Source: Candidatus Methylomirabilota bacterium (GTDB lineage: Bacteria > Methylomirabilota > Methylomirabilia > Methylomirabilales > Methylomirabilaceae). From it: a stretch of 64,000 bases of DNA. Within the stretch, counting starts at the first letter, position 1, and every line of letters starts with the position of its first letter. The DNA is taken from the NCBI GenBank assembly GCA_028870115.1, contig JAGWQH010000097.1, positions 82,369 to 146,368 of the forward strand, given 5' to 3'. The notes beneath the pieces were generated by a model that made no database searches, had not been told where the DNA came from, and was given only the letters and a program-made list of their open reading frames with translations. Shown piece after piece: positions 19,701 to 27,701 of this stretch. A program made the translations under genes and the position numbers.

Positions 19701-19901
19701 GAAGGTGATCAGCAGCTCGACGTCCTGCGGTGGCAGGCCGGGTGCCTCTGTCTGGATGGCCACTTGGGGCGGCGCGAACTCCGGGAATACATCAAGGGTG
19801 GTTCGCTGAACCGCCACCAAACCGCCAATCAGCAGCACTACCGAGGCCACTACCACCAGGATGCGGTTGCTGAGCGACCACTGGATGATCCAGGCAAACA
19901 T
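16788..19901 (-). CDS. Heavy-metal efflux RND transporter, CusA/CzcA family
   Basis: Inner-membrane proton/metal antiporter of 1037 residues. The ATG at 19899-19901 is preceded by AAGGGAGGG; the longer frame upstream is not needed. It starts MFAWIIQWSLSNR, the usual HME-RND start, followed by TM1. The proton-relay signature in TM4, GAVVDDAIVDVENIVRRL, places Asp residues as in CusA/CzcA. The periplasmic part shows METRVFRQASFIESSI and QIAIKVYGPDL. HME-RND pumps export Cu/Ag or Co/Zn/Cd; without the Met relay check the ion is uncertain. It lies third in a CBA operon. Confidence 0.93.
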   Translation of the reverse strand: MFAWIIQWSLSNRILVVVASVVLLIGGLVAVQRTTLDVFPEFAPPQVAIQTEAPGLPPQDVELLITFPIESALNGTPGVEAIRSTSTAGLSSMVVVFTWGTSIYTARQLITERLQAVKDRLPPGAQNPTMLPITSAVSWLVKYALTSERVSPMELRTISDWDIRNRLLAIPGVASVVSMGGEAKQYQALLSSEKLLQYGVTIKEVLDAVRETNVSVSGGFLVTPGQEYVVTGAGRIASLEQLAQTQVAERGGAPIRLDQVATVQLGPEVKRGDASFNGKPAVLGTVSKLFGADTLTVTYQVERALEEIRKALPPGIEMTTRVFRQASFIESSIANLRGALLEGGLAVSIVVIFFLFNLRASLVTLTALPTSLIFGVLLLKAFGVGINAMTLGGLAIAVGAVVDDAIVDVENIVRRLRLNREKAHPDSPLKVIYEASVEIRHAVVYATWIILIVFMPIFFLGGVEGRIFTPLGLAFTLSLFASLLVAATLVPAFAALLLIRGRAAAPEQESLTIRGMKRVYEALLRRALRHQRWVMAISALLTAGSLALIPFFGRSFLPEFREGNFILHLTLLPGTSLPESIRLGNRITGLLKQQPEVVSVAQRAGRAELDIDTLPPNASEFDIALRYGKRDRETLLAAIREDVEEFPGVATSLRQFISERMDEVLSGTRTQIAIKVYGPDLAVLAAKGEQVEQIMRGIRGVTDLFREPLIHVPGIQIMVNREEAARLGLDAGNVLKTAEVAFAGTALSRVVEGQRAFDLFVWFDETSRQDPASMRNLLIDTPEGRKIPLGLVADVQVANSPFMINREKVQRRTLVQANVAGRDLGSVIEEAQRKIAKEVELPAGYFIEYGGQFESQQAATRVLVVYGGLAVVGIFAMLYKAFRSSRAAILVMANLPLALIGGVVAIFLSGKVISVPSLIGLISVFGIAARNGIILVSHYRQLRAAGEPKEQVIVEGSKDRLAPVLMTAAAAALGLLPLLFGDPTGKELERPMAQVILGGLFTSTLLNMIVVPTLFMRYGWEREEDFQAQVALERGEL

Positions 19902-19914
19902 TGTCGTCCCTCCC

Positions 19915-21240
19915 TTAATCGGTCTCACGAGGGAGCACTGAGCCGCCACCTCTCGCCGCAAGCCACTTGGCGTACAGCTCGCGGTTGCCATCCGTCACGA
20001 CCCGATCGCCCGGAGAGAGGCCGCGTAAGACCTCCACGAAGCGATCGTTACGCGCCCCTATGGTCAGGTCGGCTCGGATGTAGGCGCCGCCCCGTTCGAC
20101 GAAGACGAACTCCGCTCCCTCGGCGTTGATCAGCGCCCGAGGCGGGACGGTCAGACTCCTCCGCCGCTCACCCAGGATGACAAAGACCTGGGCAAAGAGA
20201 TCCTGTCTCAGCAGACCACGGCGGTTCGTGACCTCCGCCCAGACGGGGATAGTCCTCTTTGGCTGGCTTACCGCCGGGCCGATCAGGCTGATCTTGCCAT
20301 CGAATACCTCATTGGGATGCGCCAAGAGGACAACCCGGACCCTCTGCCTGAGCTTCAACAAGGAAAGGGTGTCTTCAAAGACCTCCCCCTCAACGATCAT
20401 GACGGATGTGTCGGCGATCTTCATGAGCGCGGCGTTCGGCTCGATCTGCCGGCCAAGCACCACGTTCCGCTCCACGACCGTGCCCCCGATGGGGGCTGGG
20501 AGGCGAAGCGTCGTCACCGCACGTTCCTGTCGAACCCGCTGGATCTCCTCCGGAGGCAGCCCCAGGAGCGTCAGTTGCCGGGTCAGGCTCTCGATCTCAT
20601 TCAGGATTTCGCGTTGTTGGTTCTCCAGGGTCAGCAGCTCTTTCTGGGCTACGATGCCGCGTTCGACGAGCTTCTTTGCGCGCTCGAGGTTGACATTCGT
20701 CAGCACCAGCCTGTTTTCCGCCTGAATCAGGTTCAACTCTGCCCGCTCCAGCTCCACGCTCTGAATGTCCAGGAGGTGGTCCCCTCTTTTGACCAGGGCA
20801 CCAAGCGGCACGTGGATATTCACCACCCTGCCAGAGACGCGGCTGGTCACCTCGGCCACGCGATCAGGATGAGGCTTGACCACCCCGTTGAGCTTGCGGA
20901 CATCCTCGATCGGTCGAATTTGCGCGACCTCGGTCCTCAGGCCGAGGTTCTCCTGCTCCCGGCGGCTCAACCGGATGCCCACCGTCGCCTCGTCCCGGGC
21001 GACTGATCCCTCGTGTTCCTCATCATGACGAGCGCCGTCTTGGGGTTCGCCATCGGTCGCTTGGGCACGCCTCCGCTCGGCTGTCTCGGCCGGCCTAGCT
21101 CCTTCCTCACGCTGTGTTCCCTGGGTGGAAGCCGCGCTTCCCTTAGCGGGCGTGGAGGATGGCCCCTCGCGGCCGCATCCGACTATCGCCACGACGGCTG
21201 CCAACACCGCCACCCGGAAGCGCTTCCATCGTCTCAGCAT
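19915..21240 (-). CDS. RND efflux periplasmic adaptor (CusB/CzcB family) lipoprotein
   Basis: Membrane-fusion protein linking pump and outer-membrane channel, about 441 residues. The start MLRRWKRFRVAVL is favoured because it gives a lipoprotein signal ending in AIVGC and follows GGGGAGAAACG; an ATG ten codons upstream (21270) overlaps the stop of the channel gene. An acidic/His-containing linker (EDGARHDEEHEG) may bind metal. Next come the barrel-sandwich halves (VTSRVSGRVVNIHVPLGALV and RLPAPIGGTVVERNV) around a coiled coil (about 170-240), then the MP domain. Confidence 0.9.
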   Translation of the reverse strand: MLRRWKRFRVAVLAAVVAIVGCGREGPSSTPAKGSAASTQGTQREEGARPAETAERRRAQATDGEPQDGARHDEEHEGSVARDEATVGIRLSRREQENLGLRTEVAQIRPIEDVRKLNGVVKPHPDRVAEVTSRVSGRVVNIHVPLGALVKRGDHLLDIQSVELERAELNLIQAENRLVLTNVNLERAKKLVERGIVAQKELLTLENQQREILNEIESLTRQLTLLGLPPEEIQRVRQERAVTTLRLPAPIGGTVVERNVVLGRQIEPNAALMKIADTSVMIVEGEVFEDTLSLLKLRQRVRVVLLAHPNEVFDGKISLIGPAVSQPKRTIPVWAEVTNRRGLLRQDLFAQVFVILGERRRSLTVPPRALINAEGAEFVFVERGGAYIRADLTIGARNDRFVEVLRGLSPGDRVVTDGNRELYAKWLAARGGGSVLPRETD

Positions 21241-21266
21241 CGTTTCTCCCCGGAGCGTCTCGACAG

Positions 21267-22565
21267 TCATGGCGTGGGCCCTGCCTTCAGGAGGGGCGTG
21301 CCAACCGCTCGCTCGAGCTCTACCGCAGAGAGGTTATACTGCGAGACCGCCTCCAGGTAGCGGAGCCGTCCCTCGACGAACTCCCGCTGGCCGAGGAGCA
21401 CCTCGGTCAGCGGAAATTGTCCAGCCTCGTAGCCTTCGCGGAGTAAACGGAAGTTCTCTTCCTGCTGGGGGACGATCCGCTTGCCGAACTCTTCGACGAT
21501 CCTCCGGGAGGCGACAAGCCGCTCATACGCCTGCGCGACCTCTTTGTCGATCCTGGCGGCCACAAGGGTCACCGCGGCTGCTTGCCGTGATCGTTCAGCA
21601 AGGGCGGTCTCGACCTCCCCCTGCCTCCGATTCCATAACGGAAGGGGCACCGTTACGCCAAAGAGAACCCGCTGGTCCCGCCCATCAAGTCCCAAGTCAT
21701 TGCTGTAGCCAACAGACGCGGAAAGCTCAGGGAACAATCGCTCTGCCCTCGCGATGGCCAACTCTTGCTCGATCACTTGCAGCCTCGCATGAGCTGCGCT
21801 CAGATCGGGCCGGTTCGCAACCGCAATACGCTTGAGGGCCGGGAGGTCTGTCTCGTCGAAGGCGTACCGCAGTGGACCCAAGGCCTGAGGGACGAAATCA
21901 GATGGCCGCCCGATCAGGAGGTTCAATTCCTTGCGCGCCGCCGCCAAGACCCGCTCCTCGGCCATCCTGTCGTTTTGAGCCCGCCGCCACTCCACGTCAG
22001 CGCGGAGCATGTCCAACCGGGGCACCGATCCGGCCTCGAACAGTTGTCGCGAGATATCGAAGAGCTCCCGGTTCAGGACCACGATCTCGTCGAAGAACTG
22101 CACCCTTTCCTGGCCGATCAACACGTCGCTAAATAGACTGGTGACATCGGCCCTGATGCGGCGTTGGGCATCCTTGACCGTCCATCCGGTGCGATCAAGG
22201 TCGGCTTCTGCCCTTTGTATGCGCAGGCCCCACTGGCCTTTGATCTGCAGCGTCTGGGAGACGGCTACTTCGAACCCGTTGGTGCCCACCCTCGTATCGA
22301 CCTCCCTGGGCCTGGCGGAGCCGTAGGACGGCGCGAGCCGAAGGTCCGGATTCAGGGGGTAGACCCGGGCTTTGGCCAGATCTCCTTTGGCCACGTCGAT
22401 CTGGTGCCGCTCAACGGCAAGCTCCGGGCTCTTGTCCAGGGCCTGGGACACTGCCTCTTCCAGGGAAAGCGCGCCTTCGCTGGCGTGTATCGGCCTGGCA
22501 AGAAGATGCAAAGAGATGACACAGCTAAGAGCAAAGATTAGAAATTTCTTGGCTCGATCATACAT
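21267..22565 (-). CDS. Outer-membrane efflux channel (TolC/CzcC family)
   Basis: A protein of 432 residues with a signal peptide (HLLARPIHA cleavage region) and the internal duplication of TolC proteins: two long helical pairs, with ALSLEEAVSQALDKSPEL at the start of the first and DLPALKRIAVANRPDLSAA at the start of the second. Ends with NLSAVELERAVGTPL, the typical closing helix. With the adaptor and pump it forms a tripartite exporter. First structural gene of the tripartite set. Confidence 0.92.
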   Translation of the reverse strand: MYDRAKKFLIFALSCVISLHLLARPIHASEGALSLEEAVSQALDKSPELAVERHQIDVAKGDLAKARVYPLNPDLRLAPSYGSARPREVDTRVGTNGFEVAVSQTLQIKGQWGLRIQRAEADLDRTGWTVKDAQRRIRADVTSLFSDVLIGQERVQFFDEIVVLNRELFDISRQLFEAGSVPRLDMLRADVEWRRAQNDRMAEERVLAAARKELNLLIGRPSDFVPQALGPLRYAFDETDLPALKRIAVANRPDLSAAHARLQVIEQELAIARAERLFPELSASVGYSNDLGLDGRDQRVLFGVTVPLPLWNRRQGEVETALAERSRQAAAVTLVAARIDKEVAQAYERLVASRRIVEEFGKRIVPQQEENFRLLREGYEAGQFPLTEVLLGQREFVEGRLRYLEAVSQYNLSAVELERAVGTPLLKAGPTP

Positions 22566-22824
22566 CGCTGCCTCCCGTCATGAGATCACACCGAATCGTG
22601 GTGGTGTGTCTCACGCCCTGTGAGCCGGTTTTTCCCTGATCTCCAGGCCCCACCGACTGGTCACCACCCGAGAATACCATATGAGCGAGTTCTCCTGAGT
22701 TTGAAGATGAGGCCGGAGCAGAGACGCCGGGCTCAAATTCCTCTCGGGCAAACTCTCATTCGCGCCAGAACGGATTGCTGGCACTAAGAGGTAAGTCAAA
22801 GAGTAAGGGAGAGGCGAAGGAGAC

Positions 22825-23181
22825 CTAGATCCGATAGGTGGAGTGTAATGCGTAGAGTGTGCGATCGGCCTTCAGGCGGGATGGGCTCAATGGTGCAAAC
22901 CGAAAAGTGTTGGCACTCGGCAGAAGGGTAGTCGGCATAAGCTGCCCGAATGGTAATATTTGCGCGGCGAGGTGGACGGTGAGCGATGTAAAGGATTCGT
23001 CGACCGCCGGCTTGAGAGAGGAAGACAATATCTGCTCAATACATTGATCCGCATGCTCAGGGGTATCCTGAAAGTATCCAAGGTCTTCAGCGTAGGCGAG
23101 GCCAGAACACAGTATCAAGGTCGTAATTACCCAGATAGCCGCGAGCTTTGCACTCTTCCCCGAGCAAGTACGGTGCCTCAC
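22825..23181 (-). CDS. Small secreted protein at the head of the RND operon
   Basis: A 118-residue protein with a clear Sec signal (WVITTLILCSGLAYA before EDLG). The mature part is about 85 residues with a DTPEHADQCIEQIL segment and a basic C-terminus. No family was recognised. Small periplasmic proteins often precede metal-efflux genes as chaperones or sensors, but here the only support is position, about 260 bases before the channel gene. The gap 22566-22824 holds nothing recognised. Confidence 0.55.
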   Translation of the reverse strand: MRHRTCSGKSAKLAAIWVITTLILCSGLAYAEDLGYFQDTPEHADQCIEQILSSSLKPAVDESFTSLTVHLAAQILPFGQLMPTTLLPSANTFRFAPLSPSRLKADRTLYALHSTYRI

Positions 23182-23289
23182 GTGTGCGTCCTCTCACCAG
23201 GCAAGCGCGTGCACTTCAATCCAATACTGTGTATGTCTCCTGGTTCTCTCCGCCTTCCAACCGGATTCACACACGAAACCAGTATACTT

Positions 23290-23318
23290 AATATCCACTT
23301 AAGATCAGGTTAAGTCAA
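23290..23318 (-). promoter_or_regulatory. Promoter with palindromic operator for the RND operon
   Basis: Minus strand: TTGACT at 23313-23318, 17-nt spacer, GATATT at 23290-23295. The spacer contains the palindrome ACTTAA-N7-TTAAGT (23297-23315), a plausible site for a metal-responsive repressor or activator. No such regulator gene is adjacent apart from the divergent fur. Confidence 0.5.
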
Positions 23319-23551
23319 GAACCTTTGAGTTATCATTATGGGCATCCCGCCGTGGAGCGAGCAATGGGGGCCAGAAGGGTGATCCTGCGCTTGATTGATG
23401 TACGCGTGAAGTGCTACCAACATCCAGAGAGCCTGGGGATTTGTGGCACCTGCGCAGCGTGCATCCGGGTAATTCCACAGATCAATCCGGAATGAGCGTG
23501 GAGTGTACACTACATGTTTTCAACAAATCATTTCGGATAGCCATTTTTTTC

Positions 23552-23580
23552 TTGACACTACTCACGCCAACCGTTATTCT
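23552..23580 (+). promoter_or_regulatory. Promoter of fur
   Basis: TTGACA, a 17-nt spacer and TATTCT, nearly consensus, 45 bases before the fur ATG. The upstream 23319-23551 interval shows no gene. Confidence 0.75.
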
Positions 23581-23593
23581 GATTTCGTTTGTC

Positions 23594-23612
23594 GATATTG
23601 ATAATCGTTTTC
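23594..23612. promoter_or_regulatory. Fur box overlapping the fur transcript start
   Basis: GATATTGATAATCGTTTTC matches the 19-bp Fur consensus at 16 positions. It lies just downstream of the -10 box, so iron-loaded Fur would block its own transcription. Confidence 0.75.
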
Positions 23613-23624
23613 ACTTTCTTTACG

Positions 23625-24098
23625 ATGCAAGAAAAACTTCTCCAGTTCCAGCGGTACCTTAATCGAACCGGGCTGAAGGCAACCCGCCAGCGCGAGTTGA
23701 TCGCACGAGCCTTCTTCGCTACTACGACGCACGTTAGCGCCGAAGGTCTCTACCGTCGAGTGGGTGGTCGGCACCGGCGGATCGGTCTCGTCACCGTCTA
23801 TCGGACGTTGAAGCTCCTGAAGGAGGCCGGGCTCGCGCATGAGCGACAGTTCGGCGAAGGGCGCGCCCTGTTCGAACACGCCTCCAGCGAGCACCACCAC
23901 GATCACATTATCTGCACCGAGTGCGGCAAAATCACCGAGTTCGAGAATTACGAGATCGAAGCGTTGCAGGAACAGATCGTCCGCAGACTCGGTTTCCTCA
24001 TTCGGTATCATAAATTAGAGCTGTACGGCCTCTGCCGTGACTGCAGCGCAGGCGCCGACAGAAAACCGGGCACAGTCTCAGCGATGGGGTCCCGCTGA
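23625..24098 (+). CDS. fur: Ferric uptake regulator family protein
   Basis: Metal-dependent repressor of 157 residues. The ATG at 23625 gives MQEKLLQFQRYL; twelve codons upstream in frame would include the Fur box and are rejected. The winged helix spans GLKATRQRELI to LVTVYRTLKLLKEAGL. The dimer domain carries the His-rich EHHHDHIICTECG with the metal ligands, and a second CRDC pair completes a structural zinc site. PerR cannot be excluded, but the adjoining iron permease and the Fur box favour an iron regulator. Confidence 0.88.
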   Translation: MQEKLLQFQRYLNRTGLKATRQRELIARAFFATTTHVSAEGLYRRVGGRHRRIGLVTVYRTLKLLKEAGLAHERQFGEGRALFEHASSEHHHDHIICTECGKITEFENYEIEALQEQIVRRLGFLIRYHKLELYGLCRDCSAGADRKPGTVSAMGSR

Positions 24099-24222
24099 GA
24101 TGTCTCGTTGTTGACGGGATGTCTGATCGGTTGTGAATGCTATTGAAAATGACTGTCTCTTCCAAGATCGTGAAGCCACCATCTCAGGCTGACCCGGGGC
24201 AACTCGCAAGGGAGGACGAACG

Positions 24223-25101
24223 ATGATCGCCGGAATGCTTATTACCTTCCGAGAGGGGCTTGAGGCTTTCCTGATTGTCGGAATCCTCCTGGGTTACCTG
24301 CGGAAGGCCGGCCACTCCGTCTGCAGCCGATACGTCTGGGCCGGGACGATCGTGGGTGTGCTGGCGAGCATCGGACTGGCCTGGGGCTTTCAGGTACTCG
24401 CGATGGAGTTCGAGGGCCAACGGGCTGCTTGGTTTGAGGCAATAGCGTCCGGCTTCGCCGTACCGATCCTCAGTTACATGGTGCTCTATATGCAGCGCCA
24501 CGCCCGCGGCCTGAAGACGCAAGCAGAAGCGAAGGCCGCGCTGGCGGTCACCACGGGTCAGGTGGTGGCGCTCGCCAGCCTTGCCTTCATCACTGTCCTG
24601 CGTGAGGGGCTGGAAACCGCTATATTTCTGACCGCCCTTATGACTCGAGTGTCAAGCGGGGGGCTGATGCCGGGCGCGTTCCTGGGCTTGGCGGCGTCGG
24701 CGGTGATCGCCTACGCGATCTTTGCTTCAACGCTCCAACTCGACCTTCGACGCTTCTTCATTGTGACCAGCGTTCTGCTTATTTTCATCGCGGCGGGCCT
24801 GTGCGCCCATATTTTCATGGCCTTACACGAGGTCGGTTTTCATCTCCTGGGGATGACCGCCTGGAGCACTAAATCGATCCTGGACAGCGAGAGCCTCGTG
24901 GGGCGCCTCCTTCACGCCTTCATCGGGTATCACGATGAGCCGACCATGATGGAGGTGCTGGCCTACTTCGGATATCTCGGAATTATGGGCTGGGCCTTCA
25001 TGCGAGCGGTGAAAGCGTCGGCGCCCCCCAAGCCGGCCGCATGCGATGATCCCAGGTCGTGTATAGCCATCCGCCAAGAGGATAACCACGAGCTTATCTG
25101 A
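24223..25101 (+). CDS. FTR1-family iron permease
   Basis: Inner-membrane Fe(III) permease of 292 residues with about seven membrane segments. Both REGLE motifs that bind iron are visible, TFREGLEAFLIVGILLGYL at the N-terminus and VLREGLETAIFLTALM in TM4. FTR1 proteins take up iron oxidised by a partner ferroxidase; a multicopper-oxidase remnant survives 1.8 kb downstream. It follows fur, which likely controls it. GGGAGGACG precedes the ATG. Confidence 0.92.
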   Translation: MIAGMLITFREGLEAFLIVGILLGYLRKAGHSVCSRYVWAGTIVGVLASIGLAWGFQVLAMEFEGQRAAWFEAIASGFAVPILSYMVLYMQRHARGLKTQAEAKAALAVTTGQVVALASLAFITVLREGLETAIFLTALMTRVSSGGLMPGAFLGLAASAVIAYAIFASTLQLDLRRFFIVTSVLLIFIAAGLCAHIFMALHEVGFHLLGMTAWSTKSILDSESLVGRLLHAFIGYHDEPTMMEVLAYFGYLGIMGWAFMRAVKASAPPKPAACDDPRSCIAIRQEDNHELI

Positions 25102-25130
25102 CGTAGAATAAAGTAGAATAAAAAAGAGAA

Positions 25131-25177
25131 GGCGATCCCACCGCTCCTTGCTTGCCGGCCGGCGCGGTGGGATCGCC
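25131..25177. repeat. 14-bp perfect hairpin after the iron permease gene
   Basis: GGCGATCCCACCGC at 25131-25144 pairs with 25164-25177 around a GC-rich loop. The A-rich side precedes it on the plus strand, so a U-tract exists only for minus-strand transcription. It may be a transcript end or an mRNA-stabilising structure between permease and porin. Confidence 0.6.
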
Positions 25178-25313
25178 CACTGCCTCGGATGGCCATGTTG
25201 TCAATGGACCCCTCAGGGCCTTTTGCGCTTCTGGCCTCCGCAGCTTTTTAATTTTAGCAACCTGCCCTGGAGAAGTCTAGTTCCGTTTCGCTTTGAAGAC
25301 AAAGGAGCGGCAC

Positions 25314-26891
25314 ATGAAACGATGGCAAACCGTATTTATTGCGTTAAGCATGGGAATAGCCCCCGTCGGGATTGCCGCCGGGGCGACGTTGGAAGACCTG
25401 GAAAAACAGCTTCAGGGACTTCAGAAGCAGATCGATGAGATGAAGCAAGAGAAACAGCGACAGGATCAAAAGCTGCGTGAGGTGGAGGCGGCGCAGGCAG
25501 CGCACAAGGAGGAGATCACACGCGAGACGGCCTCCCTCAGGGAGCAGACGAGACGGGTCTCTTCGGAACTCCTGGACCGAGTTCGGATTGGCGGGTACGG
25601 CTCCGTCCGGTTCGAGGCGAATAACCTCAAGGAACAGCACAACAGCTTCACCTTTCGGCGGTTCGTCCTGACCGCGGACGCCAAGCCGGCTGACCCGATG
25701 CGGGTCTATATGGAACTCGAATTTGAACGATTCACTAATCTCGAACTCACTAGGGACACCACGCGGACGGAAGGCGGCCTGAAAGTGGAAGAAACAAATG
25801 GGGGGGGTGGTGAAATCTCGTTGGAGCAGCTCTGGTTCCAGTATGATCTCTACAATTGGCTGAAGTTTCGGACCGGTCAGGTCCTGGTCCCGGTGGGCCG
25901 GTTCAACATCAACCACGATGACAACCGCTGGAACATCGCCCGCCGCTCCCTCGTCGATAGGGGCGTCCCAGTCCTGCCCGTGGATGCGGCCTGGCCGGAA
26001 CTGGGAGCCGGGTTCCTAGGCGACATTTCCCTCGGAGAGTTGGGGAAACTCACGTATCAGGCCTACGTCGTGAATGGGGTCGCTCTAGGGGCCGAGGTGC
26101 AAAAGATCGCCCAAACCGGCGATTCGGATCGACATAAGCTGGAACTGGGGGTCGCGTTCAGCCCAACCAGGGGAACAGCCAAGCTGGATTCGAAAGACAG
26201 CAAGGCCGTCGCAACCCGGGTCGCCTGGAGCCCGTTCCCCGGCCAGGAGATCGCGGGCTCCTTCTATTATGGGCGGTATACGCCGCAGTTTCTGGAAAGC
26301 CAATCGCTCTACGCCTTTGGCCTCGATGGCCTGACGACCATCGGACCGTTTGAGATCGAGGCGGAGTATGTGAACACCACCTTTAGAAACATCGATCGGG
26401 TAGCCAAGGACTTCGCCAAGGTTGTTGTCGATCAATCCCTCAACATCCCCAGCAGCGTAAGTCCCAACTTCGACGCGGGGATCAATTTCGAGTTGGCGGA
26501 CTTAGCCCGGAACAAGCACGGCTTCTGGATCGAGGGGCGGTACCGCTTCTGGCCGGAGCTCCTGACCAACACGGTCTTCGGCAAGTATTTCGAGAACCCG
26601 CAGCTTATTGCGGTCATCCGTGGGGAACAGGTCTGGCTCAACGGGCTGGTCCAGGAGGCGACATTTACGGGTGGAGCGCTCACCGCCTTCAAGCAGGAGA
26701 ATCGCCAGATCCACCGGATCACGGCCGGATTGGCCTACAGGCCGACCCCGCTCGTGGTCTTTCAACTGGCCTATGAGTATACAAAGACCAACGACGGGCG
26801 AAGCCTGGCAGACGTCACCAATTTCCTACCCGCCCAGGCCGGGGAGGACCACGCCCACGCGGCCCTCCTTGGCGTATCCTTCGGCTTCTGA
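25314..26891 (+). CDS. Outer-membrane porin (phosphate-selective porin O/P-like) with coiled-coil N-terminus
   Basis: A protein of 525 residues starting at the ATG 25314, preceded by AAAGGAGCGG. A signal peptide (PVGIAAGA) leads into a coiled coil at residues about 25-80 (LEDLEKQLQGLQKQIDEMKQ), then a long beta-barrel with alternating strands (VRIGGYGSVRFEA) that ends in LLGVSFGF, a C-terminal Phe as in outer-membrane proteins. Coiled-coil plus porin O/P-like barrels form trimers. Substrate unknown; the iron context suggests metal or anion passage. Confidence 0.8.
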   Translation: MKRWQTVFIALSMGIAPVGIAAGATLEDLEKQLQGLQKQIDEMKQEKQRQDQKLREVEAAQAAHKEEITRETASLREQTRRVSSELLDRVRIGGYGSVRFEANNLKEQHNSFTFRRFVLTADAKPADPMRVYMELEFERFTNLELTRDTTRTEGGLKVEETNGGGGEISLEQLWFQYDLYNWLKFRTGQVLVPVGRFNINHDDNRWNIARRSLVDRGVPVLPVDAAWPELGAGFLGDISLGELGKLTYQAYVVNGVALGAEVQKIAQTGDSDRHKLELGVAFSPTRGTAKLDSKDSKAVATRVAWSPFPGQEIAGSFYYGRYTPQFLESQSLYAFGLDGLTTIGPFEIEAEYVNTTFRNIDRVAKDFAKVVVDQSLNIPSSVSPNFDAGINFELADLARNKHGFWIEGRYRFWPELLTNTVFGKYFENPQLIAVIRGEQVWLNGLVQEATFTGGALTAFKQENRQIHRITAGLAYRPTPLVVFQLAYEYTKTNDGRSLADVTNFLPAQAGEDHAHAALLGVSFGF

Positions 26892-26942
26892 GTCTCGTGA
26901 CGGAAGGTCGTGTACAGACATGATAGAACTGCTGCCTGAAGC

Positions 26943-27053
26943 ATGAAGACGGTGGACATGGCGCCGGGCAATCCGGGTACCTGGCTGTATCACTGCCACG
27001 TTAACGGCCACATCATCGCAGGCATGATGGCGCTTTTTACCGTCACTGAATAA
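26943..27053 (+). pseudogene. Multicopper oxidase C-terminal remnant
   Basis: A 36-residue frame ends with GTWLYHCHVNGHIIAGMM, the last copper-binding motif (HCH and the type-1 copper ligands) of multicopper oxidases, followed by the natural stop. An in-frame TGA stands two codons before the ATG, and nothing upstream resembles the other domains. In this place a ferroxidase partner of FTR1 would be expected, so the bulk of that gene seems lost. Confidence 0.75.
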
Positions 27054-27119
27054 CAAGGAGTTATGCTTGGGAGAAGCGCCTCCTTTGCCCTCCGCCGCTG
27101 CTTGTGCTATAAGGAAGCG

Positions 27120-27701
27120 ATGCTTTCCAGACGGTGCTTTCTGACCACGCTGCTTACGCCGGCCCTTCTGGCGCTGAGACCGGACCTACTGAATGCACAG
27201 GAGGGGGTCTTTCTTTCCGAAGAGGAAGCCCCCAGGGCGGTCTTCCCGGAGGCCACACACTTCGAAAAGAAGGTCATCCCGTCAACGGAAGCCCTGCGGG
27301 AAAAGATGAAGGCCCTCCTGGGTCGCACGCGACCATCCATCTGGGAGGATGCCTATGTCACCTACCTCGCGCGTCGAAACGACGAGCGCCTCGGCTTTGC
27401 CGTCATCACGGAGGAGATCGGCAAGCACCGCCCTATCACTTTTATTGTAGGCATCAAACCGGATGGAAAGGTCAAGGATGTCGCCCTGATGACCTATCGC
27501 GAGGCCTACGGCGGGGAGGTGCGGGACCGGCGTTTCATGCGCCAGTATCATGAGAAAGATCTCACTGCGCCTCTCTTGCCCTATCGAGATATCGTCAATA
27601 TCGCTGGAGCTACCCTATCGGTCCAGTCGATCGGCCGAGGAGTTAGAAAGGTCCTGGCTCTGGCCCAACTGGTCCTCCTCAATGGGTCTCATCGGCCATG
27701 A
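27120..27701 (+). CDS. FMN-binding domain protein (flavinylation substrate)
   Basis: A 193-residue protein. The ATG at 27120 follows AAGGAAGCG and gives a signal-like N-terminus (RRCFLTTLLTPALLAL). The FMN-binding domain covers about residues 75-185. DIVNIAGATLSVQSIGRGV holds the flavinylation site, with the Thr after GA as the likely covalent FMN acceptor. Its stop overlaps the start of apbE, whose product attaches FMN to such sites. It probably carries electrons outside the inner membrane. Confidence 0.85.
   Translation: MLSRRCFLTTLLTPALLALRPDLLNAQEGVFLSEEEAPRAVFPEATHFEKKVIPSTEALREKMKALLGRTRPSIWEDAYVTYLARRNDERLGFAVITEEIGKHRPITFIVGIKPDGKVKDVALMTYREAYGGEVRDRRFMRQYHEKDLTAPLLPYRDIVNIAGATLSVQSIGRGVRKVLALAQLVLLNGSHRP

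Noticed and set aside
25131..25177. Intrinsic terminator of the iron permease gene
   Set aside because: The stem is strong but no T-tract follows on the plus strand, so it was listed only as a hairpin.
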